From Symbiodinium natans (lineage: Eukaryota > Sar > Dinophyceae > Suessiales > Symbiodiniaceae), in NCBI GenBank assembly GCA_905221605.1, contig CAJNDS010000240.1:129420-189915 (forward strand): 60,496 nucleotides of DNA, written 5' to 3'. This document shows positions 45,101 through 46,310 of this stretch, one piece after another (position 1 is the stretch's first letter; each line of letters opens with the position of its first letter). Both the position numbers and the translations under genes were made by a program. The notes beneath the pieces were generated by a model. The model did not search any database, was not told the DNA's origin, and saw only the letters and a program-made list of their open reading frames with translations.

Positions 45101-46310
45101 TCAAAAGTTACGAGGCGAAGGGCTTAACACTATCGCGCGTGCTTAGCAAAAAGGCCAGCTCACGCAACCAACAAGTGCTCAAGTGCTCACGTGCTCCCAG
45201 TTGCTTCAAATTTCCACTGTCAGGCTCACACACGGGCGCGCTCCAAGACTAAACCTTAAAACCCTAGTCTGTCCTTTCCACGAGGATGTTGTTGTCGTGG
45301 TTGTCGTAGTTGTCGTTGTCGCTCGGTCAGGGGGTTGCTTCTTATTTCCCTACCTTATCCCTAAAGCTTATTCCTATTATAGATATTTTATTAGAGAATA
45401 CCATTTCCATTTTCAAGGGTTAGGGATTTCGGGTTGGGAATATGGGTTTTTCTATGGGGGTATTGGTGTATGGAGTTTAGAGTGGGATTTTTCTATGTGG
45501 GTCTTGGTGTGGGTCTTCTGGTGGTTCCATGGTATGGGTCTTGCTATGGGTCTTTCCTATGAGTCTTTAGGTGGGTCAGGGTTGAGGTATAGGTTGTTAT
45601 GGTTTTGGGTCTTGGGTGGCCTAGGGGGGTGGGCATGGTTAGAAAATGGAAATGGTATTCACTGACTGTATAGAGGGGGGGGGGGCAGTAGGGGAACCCC
45701 TGAAGGTGTCGCTGGATACTCCGCAGGAGGCCCCGCATCGGCGTCTCTCGACCCGGGGTCCCGTCACGGCGCTGCCCGAGCAGGATGGGTTTAGGGTTTA
45801 GGGTTTTAGGGTTTAGGGTTTAGGGTTCAGGGTTCAGGGTTCAGGGTTTAGGGTTTAGGGTTTGCCCGAGCAGGATGGCACGGACAAAGTCTGGAACGTT
45901 CCTCTCAGCCGGCTCCGTCGGCGATTCGAGAGGGGCAGCCAGGTCCTCGCCTATCGCGACGAGTACCCCGGCTGGGCCCCGGCAACTGTGGAGGCCACTG
46001 TGGCCGAAACAACACCGGTTCTTGAAGAGACCAGCCCCACGGCGATGTCACCACGTCCGCTTGAGATCCCGGAGGGCATGGACACCATGGTCCCTGTTTC
46101 TAGGGAGCAGGCCCTGATTCCCTCTTTTTGGGGCTTCGGTTCCCTTTGTAAACCAAAAAAAGAGTAATCCCCTCCCTTTTCTATTCCTAAATTTCCCTTG
46201 AGCCAAGGTTTGCTTCCCTGGAGAAGCAGCAGCCGTCTCAATACCATCCTATCGCCTCCGCGAGCCCCGCAAGCTCGACTTCTTCTCAGTCTGAGGGCTT
46301 TATCATCTGA
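16584..46310 (+). CDS. Gene B: Kelch/mucin membrane protein paralogue, split by a 22-kb viral insertion in an intron
   Basis: Exon 1 is 16,584-17,900 (signal peptide, Kelch blades), exon 2 18,184-18,759 and exon 3 about 18,872-22,424 (last blades, very long Thr-rich stalk, GPS-like motif, membrane span [20 protein letters not shown], cytoplasmic start). Tail exons are at about 22,526-22,666, 22,761-22,890, 23,223-23,310 and 23,517-23,600, then after the element about 45,700-45,780, 45,860-46,095 and 46,203-46,310 (stop TGA). Exons 1 and 2 have exactly the same lengths as in gene A. The last intron has lost its original acceptor AG, but an AG twelve bases further on keeps frame, costing four residues. 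The coding sequence is therefore potentially intact if a 22.1-kb intron can be spliced. Tail borders are approximate. Confidence 0.7.
17901..18183 (+). other. Gene B intron 1, expanded by GTAT/GTAA microsatellites
   Basis: CAGGACAAT occurs at both ends, as in gene A. The interior is GTAT, GTAA and TA repeats, which account for the extra length over the 117-bp gene A intron. A long frame starting inside it is a microsatellite artefact. Confidence 0.75.
18760..18871 (+). repeat. Gene B intron 2, introner-like (family F), 112 bp
   Basis: The ends are ATCCTTGG and CCCAAGGAT, inverted complements. Removing it restores the RMWMFGG Kelch strand and reconciles the two reading frames seen upstream and downstream. 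A related intron sequence with ATGCCTTAAGA(A/G)GAA recurs at about 23,380. Confidence 0.65.
18960..21290 (+). repeat. Gene B expanded Thr-rich stalk repeats (~2.3 kb)
   Basis: Roughly 40-bp units built from ACGACAACAGCCAC and TGTCACGCACACGACCA encode [13 protein letters not shown]-type repeats from 18,960 to about 20,705. They are followed by Ser-rich repeats matching gene A. A larger block is repeated at about 19,060-19,200, 19,200-19,330 and 19,330-19,470. The array is much longer than in gene A, so it expanded after duplication. All three forward frames and a long antisense frame stay open through it. Confidence 0.85.
22425..22525 (+). repeat. Introner-like intron, family B (copy 2), in gene B
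   Basis: CTATATCCCCCTT and AAGGGGAGTATAG ends match the intron of the J-domain gene at 3569-3664, as does the AT-rich interior. The gene A intron at the same place (about 10,339-10,447) is a diverged relative. Confidence 0.75.
22667..22762 (+). repeat. Introner-like intron, family A, in gene B
   Basis: TACCTGGGACCC (22,667-22,678) and GGGTCCCAGGTA (22,751-22,762) are perfect inverted ends. The inner parts TATTTACCTAC and GTAGGTAA extend the complementarity. Confidence 0.8.
23677..23681. repeat. Left target-site duplication GTATA
   Basis: GTATA directly precedes the element terminus AGTCAGT. The same five bases follow the right terminus at 45,668-45,672, and the empty site near 11,570 has GTATA once. 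Confidence 0.85.
23682..23969 (+). repeat. Left terminal inverted repeat (288 bp)
   Basis: From AGTCAGT inward to GGATAAGGTA this is the inverted complement of 45,351-45,667, apart from substitutions and a 29-bp block present only on the right, just inside the outer heptamer. The length difference (317 minus 288) equals that block exactly, so no other net gap is needed. Frames across it are repeat artefacts. Confidence 0.9.
24025..24597 (-). CDS. Two-zinc-finger viral protein, unknown function
   Basis: 190 residues. C6-x2-C9 with C24-x2-C27 forms a possible zinc ribbon at the N terminus. C57-x2-C60 with H72 and H78 forms a second, C2H2-like finger. Between them and after them the chain is strongly basic and helical, then Pro/Glu/Gln-rich ([11 protein letters not shown]) before a short acidic-hydrophobic tail. 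Such a protein could bind nucleic acid, for instance as a regulator, but the sequence does not say which. It is the outermost gene on the left, about 55 bp inside the inverted repeat, and reads toward the terminus. Confidence 0.8.
   Translation of the reverse strand: MEKRVCKSCCATKDDEEFDGFKTCNRCREAKRKCYKKSQKEYNQARREERAKGSQLCEECGHKIKHENWDAHFHYALHPNSELNILMKGYLTKLGNLRKEGKLNDELQAEIKAEYEKQKRQIRKRLNEQFPNKFVDEEPQPEPEQPKPDIDKVFNRVHQLLMNDEFLEDYFMLFGKHKDRIIIEIPVDKS
24739..25044 (-). CDS. Small hypothetical viral protein (101 aa)
   Basis: It begins with ATG after an AT-rich leader and has a Lys-rich N terminus ([12 protein letters not shown]), then a mostly helical middle with Leu/Phe/Tyr spacing ([21 protein letters not shown]). 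There is no motif I recognise. It lies on the same strand as its left and right neighbours, with short gaps, as expected of a compact viral gene block. Confidence 0.6.
   Translation of the reverse strand: MDCLCFKKEKKETTSAWLIERRKIRMYNARLSAIIDELEDYQHLSQYKKRFKLLFEFYELQEILKELFKDMVAYMFDSVKSFEVPDIIFSPRVLYCAISVS
25063..25469 (-). pseudogene. Small viral protein with C-terminal coiled coil; frame broken near its start
   Basis: The long frame (25,063 to about 25,456) has no suitable ATG near its start. An ATG at 25,467-25,469 opens an acidic start ([10 protein letters not shown]) in a neighbouring frame, and the two meet at a run of six T/A (25,439-25,444). One base gained or lost there would give a continuous protein of about 135 residues. 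It has a CxxC (SCIPC), a central polar part and a C-terminal coiled coil ([20 protein letters not shown]). A homopolymer indel could be mutation or sequencing error. Function unknown. Confidence 0.6.
25475..25636 (-). CDS. Small hypothetical viral protein (53 aa)
   Basis: ATG at 25,634-25,636 follows the leader ATATATA, which precedes several genes of this element. The 53-residue product (start [20 protein letters not shown]) has a central CC pair and a Lys-rich end, and stops at TAA 25,475-25,477. It fills the gap between the preceding small gene and the divergent ATPase gene. Function unknown; its support is the promoter-like leader and the fit to the gap. Confidence 0.55.
   Translation of the reverse strand: MDTKYDTYIETINGLEVIEQQVITDNKIKRCCYLSLEFVKPVIICLKNSKKSK
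25673..26437 (+). CDS. FtsK/HerA-superfamily genome-packaging ATPase (A32-like)
   Basis: 254 residues. A Walker A motif in the form ASSTGGKT lies at residues 37-44, and Walker B LIIIDDF at 131-137 with the acidic pair at 135-136. STQKYN follows at about 170, where the sensor/arginine region of these ATPases lies. In Polintons, virophages and nucleocytoplasmic large DNA viruses this family pumps genomic DNA into the preformed capsid. Length and motif spacing suit that family. The gene is divergent from the small gene on its left, with a 36-bp AT-rich shared leader. No frame break is visible. Confidence 0.88.
   Translation: MSETIPKVEPIDIPEYKYKNSKYEMMPNLPARMLCVASSTGGKTVLIQNLILKIYRGSFERIYIFSPSVHVDDTWTAVKKYISDVMKVDTEKEQVYYEDYDPIALKKIMDTQHKVIDFQKKNKQKDLFSILIIIDDFADDPKFVRYSSLLHGLFTRGRHNAISCILSTQKYNVLAPIIRLNASALFIFRLKNMNEVNSFLDENSALVDKNSLYQMYQQAVNYAPYSFFYINTNAKDVNKMFYINFEQRFEVSDD
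26467..26676 (-). CDS. Small coiled-coil viral protein with Cys-rich tail (69 aa)
   Basis: The start ATG (26,674-26,676) is preceded by AATATATA, the leader motif of this element. Residues 5-50 are heptad-rich ([37 protein letters not shown]), and the end has CxxxxxxCxxCxxC spacing ([13 protein letters not shown]). It follows the fibre gene on the same strand with a short gap. It could be an assembly or fibre-associated factor, but nothing proves this. Confidence 0.6.
   Translation of the reverse strand: MPTLDEQINQKLDEQLQRVKNDLITFNSIQNIIEKTEALEKEVEELKNKKKCSNNGKCMPCNLCSFSLF
26699..29023 (-). CDS. Fibre-like protein with C-terminal S74 (endosialidase-type) chaperone domain
   Basis: 774 residues. 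The N-terminal 170 residues have repeated Asn/Thr-rich units of the [20 protein letters not shown] type, seen in trimeric fibres, ending in a GAGGGSG linker. The middle is beta-rich and Asn/Thr-rich with repeated [14 protein letters not shown]-type strands. The last 110 residues begin [12 protein letters not shown] at 665 and include NLGFIADDI and a C-terminal coiled coil: the intramolecular chaperone of peptidase family S74. In known members it trimerises the fibre and is then released by self-cleavage just before that Ser-Asp. Predicted role: virion fibre for host attachment. It is intact and the longest uninterrupted viral gene here. Confidence 0.85.
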   Translation of the reverse strand: MLNQAMSLDGTTTIYANDFVKVYETGTSTIEQDFATKTELTNINTANASSIQANTDAIDILNTKQLQNFNNINAINTDLTNNYQTNTVLSSNFYNKTEIDTTFTNYYTSTQIDTNLSTNYQNNTLLATNFYNKGEVDTLIAGAGGGSGYTDTEIDNLLALRVPLSDFTDRFKTNPVIDCSAPTIIHTGLTLNNETINISPTTGLLFSNQTGGGDKVVSVFKNATNYITLQGNKIVSNATSDDSVVDLELNPSGNVNITNDLSLTNLTADGINLTNNVSIGGNIELTDANTSIERYNNATKSNISMDLRTDQEAMRLVLGAPTDADTNTFIECNNTTGGTTLFNPTYFKDTINYENDTLNISNNSGITFYKDTTDASNVMCVKNAQGYLKFISFGINAYNKSNDSSSLLLLNTANGNGVYCLSLGIGVIQGSNKLNVSGGNANFGSTASFQSTSTFNGDIYVNISGRIFQRADANNSLNVISTEEINFSLQSNRTTDPTTGTIALQLNDTNGITLNRAVTNNLTFNSIGNIVGEADVISWGRFMFQNSSELKEVLDTQYKLYIRNGDTLGEMNLTIGLESSTPEIQLTDGKINLLGNLEITHTDVSGSQRVLINNPDTDGFIRLSNNNLSRLDATNTGVDVYGFFTTTNNADIGGNVTCVALTETSDAKLKENVKEVNTKECYKAVKYIKPKTYNFIKDEDKKSNLGFIADDIKDAKMPKEWDNIIYYNDEGIKLLAYNKMTVVLWGCVQELQKEIASLKGEITKLKKKIKDDDD
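29058..29792 (-). CDS. GIY-YIG endonuclease with C-terminal zinc-finger-like region
   Basis: 244 residues. KIYKI (12-16) and YIGS (25-28) are the paired GIY-YIG strands. R36 fits the catalytic arginine and E85 or E87 the metal-binding glutamate. After a long Arg/Lys/Glu helix (100-160) comes CPCGG with H176-H186 spacing ([11 protein letters not shown]), a probable zinc finger for DNA binding. Free-standing GIY-YIG nucleases occur in virophages, Polinton-like viruses and giant viruses. They may act as homing nucleases or in recombination or repair, and the sequence does not separate these. It sits between the fibre and capsid genes on the same strand. Confidence 0.85.
   Translation of the reverse strand: MTADINKYQSSKIYKIINSENDEIYIGSTTIELDKRFIKHKNFVKTKPEASKIHMFMNKTGIEHFDIELVENFPCNCKEELLKRENEIIKEIGTLNERVAKRTEEEQKEYDKLWKQNNKDRVNERRRERRKENPEKTKADAQKYSKAHRERHKEELKAKASVKHDCPCGGKFTEGHRHEHMNSKRHLKYLGTFNEEDYKNSKRCEQLKQRYEKAKPNIDEAKMKEYKKKWYEKKKNEQSLTEDN
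29836..31448 (-). pseudogene. Major capsid protein (double jelly-roll type), one frameshift
   Basis: The start ATG at 31,446-31,448 follows TTTATATA. The N-terminal frame holds a capsid-like start ([20 protein letters not shown]) and [20 protein letters not shown], then runs off-frame near 31,050-31,075. The second frame opens with [17 protein letters not shown] and continues to the stop at 29,836 through [19 protein letters not shown] and [18 protein letters not shown]. The span is 1,613 bp, one short of a multiple of three. A single missing base explains everything and implies a protein of about 537 residues, within the usual size of Polinton-like major capsid proteins. No slippery signal is obvious, so I treat it as mutation or sequence error. 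Assignment rests on size, strand-rich texture and context. Confidence 0.75.
31477..31686 (-). CDS. Small basic viral protein upstream of the capsid gene (69 aa)
   Basis: It begins with two Met codons at 31,681-31,686 and ends 28 bp before the capsid start on the same strand. The product is Lys/Asn/Ile-rich ([20 protein letters not shown]) with a Lys-rich end. It shares a 29-bp AT-rich divergent leader with the gene at 31,716. No motif recognised. Confidence 0.55.
   Translation of the reverse strand: MMKSSYKPYKELILNGKANKLNNIIQRDINKKDYNMIKDMLEEKQEIIIKNNDIKTKKILPPETDKKKS
31716..32108 (+). CDS. Membrane-anchored hypothetical viral protein (130 aa)
   Basis: The ATG at 31,716 follows TTTATATAATA. 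Residues 4-28 form a hydrophobic segment ([20 protein letters not shown]), and the rest is a soluble domain rich in beta-like strands with several Tyr/Arg pairs ([20 protein letters not shown]). Upstream in-frame codons exist but lack the leader, so I place the start here. Its stop abuts the stop of the convergent gene at 32,109 with no gap. A small single-pass protein next to the capsid gene could belong to an internal membrane or to entry; this is inference. Confidence 0.65.
   Translation: MEPLFVVATLGVIIPVYFEWVLGHLLYCYENAGHCRKRMLYRKVKLDIEFDTENLVFKNVTSKQLPKNTLIRYEIDGVIYKEIIRLEGDKNDVFRFRSYRTTTDEDVSNWTYYDANGLEYKFNTFSYEFV
32109..32516 (-). CDS. Hypothetical viral protein with CxxC...CxxC zinc-binding pairs (135 aa)
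   Basis: CKNC (about 50-53) and CLKC (about 81-84) are about 30 residues apart, a spacing that fits a treble-clef or HNH-like zinc site. [20 protein letters not shown] resembles the second half of small HNH-type nucleases, but no clear catalytic His pair is visible, so I do not call it a nuclease. It starts at ATG 32,514-32,516 and stops exactly against the convergent neighbour. Confidence 0.65.
   Translation of the reverse strand: MLDFTKDFVNELKTFLKYQDGERDPLYWRQLDSEELPIKAIQQVFNAKYCKNCEKWKYKEHFKIYPENADDDFSKGISSYCLKCYLEINKSYTYERNRSVIYRRLQTDKTYKVKPHVLKRYNIEYDDFTRNYVLF
32537..33505 (-). CDS. Lipase-like alpha/beta hydrolase (class 3 type)
   Basis: 322 residues. GHSLG at 219-223 is the nucleophile elbow with Ser221. 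LYISGTGG (165-172) is in the place of the oxyanion-side strand of class 3 lipases. Asp and His residues after 270 ([15 protein letters not shown]) could complete the triad. The N-terminal 110 residues are Gly/Arg/Glu-rich and probably helical or disordered, unlike a secreted enzyme, and no signal peptide is seen. Lipases or phospholipases are found in some Polinton-like viruses and in parvoviruses, where they help membrane breach during entry. That role here is inference. Intact frame; ATG preceded by ATTATAATTA. Confidence 0.78.
   Translation of the reverse strand: MAGVNVGVRVAEILRGLQTARAGGGIAREATMEQQALRGFQDGRGGITNILEDALQGRGRINNLNTGAGKYLASEAGKDMERARNERREREEEANQELTREELRKKRLLTRAEDFNKHFNTSVARYDPKYREVVNVENKNSIDDVKGLQTAYARNTGLFKQGNTLYISGTGGKSGFGSKVNDVFSDIFLIPSHNVQMSEKYKDVMAELEKNPDVTRLVGHSLGSSVLQEINNRSNQKYITTTYNAPFISLGNRQKNPHALRFSNKGDVISALDRNAIKDETGTINPSEAHKFKNMTTQGSFEQGVDDSAQVARNIQIQNWNK
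33548..34408 (+). CDS. Putative penton / minor capsid protein
   Basis: 286 residues. It begins with a short basic strand followed by [20 protein letters not shown], then [20 protein letters not shown]. It ends [20 protein letters not shown] followed by a short strand. This arrangement (N-terminal disulfide-free beta start, IPQSYYT-like motif, C-terminal DxRGxxIDxH...SFSL) resembles what I know of the minor capsid/penton proteins of Polinton-like viruses, which fill five-fold vertices as single jelly rolls. I could not align it. It is divergent from the lipase with a 42-bp AT-rich leader and precedes other structural-looking genes on its strand. Confidence 0.6.
   Translation: MLSNRKLTYSKVFVDSGERLPQSNSSSDFVIELNENLETFPNTVMYVTDEVIPQSYYTTPEGFYQYFYLILYKTSTGEIERFCKIDVKNQVFFASQLIANIITQLNALNSDIQADLFTSSYDSDQRNAVITITLNTFSFKIPTDEELKGILWHNTTPSDPSYIIDDPMSINKLIGNYEIKAMTNTSWTSGLFNLNPFNSVYIICSELSDYHYSAPNSFSNAIIKKINMMYNVGGVTVSSSPPLMNDFIDVSNRSFKRLRFRITDARGKTIDFHNTPISFSLLFVNL
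34501..35061 (+). CDS. Zinc-knuckle protein with acidic N terminus (186 aa)
   Basis: The first 45 residues are Glu/Val-rich and disordered. [20 protein letters not shown] with a following Cys (about 56-76) is a compact C2HC zinc motif. It is followed by a Lys/Pro-rich linker ([15 protein letters not shown]) and two copies of EVIHN. I associate the CxxCG...TLxYSHxC motif with small proteins of algal large DNA viruses and Polinton-like viruses, without a settled function. The start ATG is preceded by AATATATAAG. Codon use matches the element. Confidence 0.7.
   Translation: MSDEVIKNEEVTNIVNEEAPEPQPEVKTVDVKEEAPKEPEQEFKNKTDRMKNKKVNCKDCGANLTLKTLRYSHKCSKIEDKPIKPKPKTKAKPKAVQIQQPTYANEIIHNEVIHNEVIPQESEPAYLQQVKQQVRAPEPPPVIKSPQEIINDNSKLIQQEYMNKRREKANALTQSMFVGGLRSKRR
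35087..35422 (+). CDS. Basic helical hypothetical viral protein (111 aa)
   Basis: The ATG follows AAATATATA directly. The N terminus is very basic ([11 protein letters not shown]). The second half is a long charged helix, probably coiled coil ([13 protein letters not shown]-like, then [16 protein letters not shown] and [12 protein letters not shown]). A DNA-binding core or scaffold role is possible. It lies 25 bp after the preceding gene. Confidence 0.6.
   Translation: MFSRKYNKKMKKKQHPDDVKGFKISTSTKQYSPFELQDTRYLEHLRDHMKLRESYEGSLLKRHELLESNKRKNYQQELDRLMNELHRPNLPHSSIEHMKKRIEELKKLTVV
35459..36514 (+). CDS. Hypothetical virion-associated protein with Ala/Gly-rich C terminus (351 aa)
   Basis: The N-terminal 60 residues are mixed alpha/beta, followed by a Gln/Arg-rich region ([20 protein letters not shown]) and a Glu/Arg coil around residues 140-170. 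A folded-looking domain follows ([20 protein letters not shown]). It ends with Gly/Arg then an Ala/Ser/Gly-rich amphipathic stretch ([20 protein letters not shown]), which recalls membrane-active or capsid-internal viral peptides. That is a resemblance only. It is in the structural gene row between the zinc-knuckle gene and a Ser-rich gene. Confidence 0.65.
   Translation: MTTKTARFELINPYQKYGLERKPTFNEILGLISEDQKLLRPFPDRTATQFRNSPQGSFFDGADHVELLKEQQNRIMDRQMRQMMLQRQSQQNGQTFHLEQHRGNSGNATPIETVQGDSGMVTPQSIGSDVDFRTYLFRDAEQRRRRDEQRQQEVGQRHSQAVNRLNDTLTRNMLNRGFTGLLDMPELEEVTQPAEGEPSDDELIPAEDTVRPYQKNIQYFNNDIEAMKQNERLNYTDLLFQLYVRGRLTDEINKRVDELPDEITKKTYLLTIVSDLIGDGTGENNWQIGIESNLLHSRIKEWRQIQRGGGRGMLRQFLASAGSAASSALSAGLQEVGKGVVKGAIGAMTGT
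36536..37333 (+). CDS. Ser-rich, largely disordered viral protein (265 aa)
   Basis: After a basic start ([12 protein letters not shown]) and about 80 folded-looking residues, the chain becomes Ser/Pro/Gln-rich. An acidic run ([12 protein letters not shown]) follows at about 170, then [12 protein letters not shown] and a direct repeat of PPQSVRSS. The ATG is within AATATATG. Such tails are often phosphorylated or used as flexible tethers in virions. No enzyme motif. It ends 34 bp before the convergent polymerase-helicase gene. Confidence 0.65.
   Translation: MYKRLNLYKDKLPKRKRRASDDDVYIKGMYNPFLDTTGYEVEDIRESGITTADKGVLADYPDFEGIGWIFDSEIKDYESLLKDRRNKMTQTFRYMLKQNSISSPSDASHNSRGIREPSEPSSMPSGLPNNVSRSSSSQSSQPQQRSQIMDDLRRLREFFSFGGGANEDEEEEENEEAQASNKNNPTPPHSSSSSSSSRRSSNPALPVYQTVTPPQSVRSSPPQSVRSSPPHSIHSSRRSNNSARPSTVLSSSTSVASTIDYGFNQ
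37368..41220 (-). pseudogene. Protein-primed DNA polymerase B fused to SF1 helicase; one frameshift
   Basis: Two long frames (41,220-39,226 and about 39,260-37,368) belong to one protein of about 1,280 residues. The first carries an N-terminal region with [13 protein letters not shown] and palm motif A ([12 protein letters not shown], about 39,560). It is then broken just after TTMGNRDI. The next frame resumes with motif B ([13 protein letters not shown], about 39,190) and motif C as SIKTDAF (about 38,900). The same frame continues into an SF1 helicase: Walker A YAGGGKS (about 38,640), VFDE (about 38,440), [10 protein letters not shown], and a C-terminal HSAQG...ALTRS. A Cys-rich end follows (CQNCGCRF). 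The span is 3,853 bp, so one extra base explains the break. Predicted role: replication of the linear genome. The fusion looks original, not an artefact, because motif C and the helicase share one unbroken frame. Confidence 0.82.
41221..41336. promoter_or_regulatory. Bidirectional AT-rich leader between polymerase and right-end genes
   Basis: The 116 bp between divergent ATGs are almost pure A/T with AATATAAATT and AGTATAAATATATAG. This is the only room for promoters of both genes. Confidence 0.5.
41337..41654 (+). CDS. Small basic helical protein preceding the integrase (105 aa)
   Basis: Charged helical N-terminal half ([20 protein letters not shown]), then [14 protein letters not shown] and a basic C terminus ([13 protein letters not shown]). 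It could bind DNA or the integrase. No family recognised. It shares strand and spacing with the integrase (47 bp apart). Confidence 0.6.
   Translation: MTHFKSPEDMTMDEIKQQLALYQRLYYNKRKEDEQFMLKKREASLRHNQKKKLKEYIAENSLSEEDLTPSQINEIITDKKPSGKKRGAPKYDMNEYKVIMPNFVK
41702..42613 (+). CDS. Retroviral-type (rve, DDE) integrase
   Basis: 303 residues from ATG 41,702 (an earlier TTG frame start is not used). Catalytic candidates are Asp72 in YQMDLFF, Asp132 in IYTDDEGAL and Glu164 in [10 protein letters not shown]. The stretch [19 protein letters not shown] is typical of the third motif in Polinton integrases. The C-terminal 60 residues ([12 protein letters not shown]...[10 protein letters not shown]) form a likely SH3- or chromo-like DNA-binding fold. 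I see no N-terminal HHCC zinc site. Integrases of this type insert Polintons, Mavericks and mavirus with 5-6-bp target duplications, which fits the 5-bp duplication seen here. The frame is intact, unlike capsid and polymerase. Confidence 0.9.
   Translation: MSEKQKIINDVYFDRAGYGSKQRTLSEAREKDKTITMADINEFFRKNVEQKRKPVGQNSFIAPHSAYEYQMDLFFINDLDEQKFRVGVLMIDIFDKFMYVVPIKSKQEGDVASGMIECLNKMGKKPQLIYTDDEGALNKEAIQKYLKDENIEHHRTRAHPNFSERAIRTFKDMLYRRVEADEKKGKQNIQWPDYILEILLTYNNQMKHSATGFTPKDARKPSNQFKVKLNLTMKGKKNRVYPELNVGDEVKIFRKRKPNEKERVSNWSQNIYTIESIENKLGQNYYRVEGNDRQYLRFELLKV
42614..43433. other. Junction from AT-rich viral body to GC-rich right arm; minisatellite
   Basis: AT-rich non-coding sequence with one TAAACCCTAAAA tract runs to about 42,920, where base composition changes abruptly. 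From 42,930 to 43,150 a minus-strand frame has a coding-like patch ([20 protein letters not shown]) that may be a gene relic. A 21-bp minisatellite fills 43,165-43,374. Confidence 0.5.
43165..43374 (+). repeat. 21-bp minisatellite with CATATG core, ten units
   Basis: Units begin GAGCATATG and end CGCC or a variant. They start at 43,165, 43,186, 43,207 and so on every 21 bp. The middle five are nearly identical (GAGCATATGTCAACGCC). Because 21 is a multiple of three, both strands give 7-residue repeats (AEHMSTP forward, RALTYAR reverse), so open frames are not evidence of a gene. Confidence 0.9.
43434..45097 (-). pseudogene. Cargo gene: SAP-like and two ubiquitin-like domains, second ending LRLRGG; one frameshift
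   Basis: ATG at 45,095-45,097. Residues 38-82 resemble a SAP DNA-binding motif ([20 protein letters not shown]), with a second SAP-like helix pair at 145-178. Residues 201-289 look ubiquitin-like ([20 protein letters not shown]). The frame ends at 44,084. A second frame open from about 44,165 carries another ubiquitin-like domain closing with [10 protein letters not shown], then about 130 helical residues to the stop at 43,434. The span is one base short of a multiple of three, so a single-base loss (or a short unrecognised intron) links them; full length would be about 554 residues. LRLRGG is the ubiquitin C-terminal motif, here internal. GC content and codon choice are host-like, unlike the viral body. 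Function unknown: perhaps a ubiquitin-pathway or chromatin factor. Confidence 0.6.
45098..45350. other. Spacer between cargo gene and right inverted repeat
   Basis: GC-balanced sequence with GTGCTCAAGTGCTCACGTGCTC near 45,172-45,193 and a GTTGTCGTNGTTGTC microsatellite (45,288-45,325). No gene is seen. Confidence 0.6.
45351..45667 (-). repeat. Right terminal inverted repeat (317 bp)
   Basis: Inverted complement of 23,682-23,969, plus 29 bp between the terminal ACTGACT and the shared CCTAGGGGGGTG block. That extra block contains a 19-bp segment (45,642-45,660) that is the exact inverted complement of 45,396-45,414 inside the same repeat. Confidence 0.9.
45668..45672. repeat. Right target-site duplication GTATA
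   Basis: Matches 23,677-23,681. It is followed by GAGGGGG, as at the empty site in gene A. Confidence 0.85.

Larger units (their letters stand above)
23682..45667. mobile_element. Endogenous Polinton/Maverick-type or Polinton-like virus, 21,986 bp
   Basis: The ends are inverted (AGTCAGT left, ACTGACT right) with long terminal inverted repeats and a 5-bp target duplication. Inside are an FtsK/HerA-type ATPase, major capsid protein, putative penton, protein-primed polymerase fused to a helicase, and rve integrase, the module set of Polintons/Mavericks and Polinton-like viruses. Also present are an S74 fibre, a GIY-YIG nuclease and a lipase. I saw no adenain/Ulp1-type protease. The body is visibly AT-rich against a balanced host background, except for the right 2.7 kb. 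Several core genes carry single-base frame breaks, so this copy is probably not autonomous. Confidence 0.93.

Noticed and set aside
44261-45127. Long plus-strand frame opposite the ubiquitin-like gene
   Set aside because: It is the mirror of a GC-rich coding strand. The minus strand has the recognisable SAP-like and ubiquitin-like patterns.
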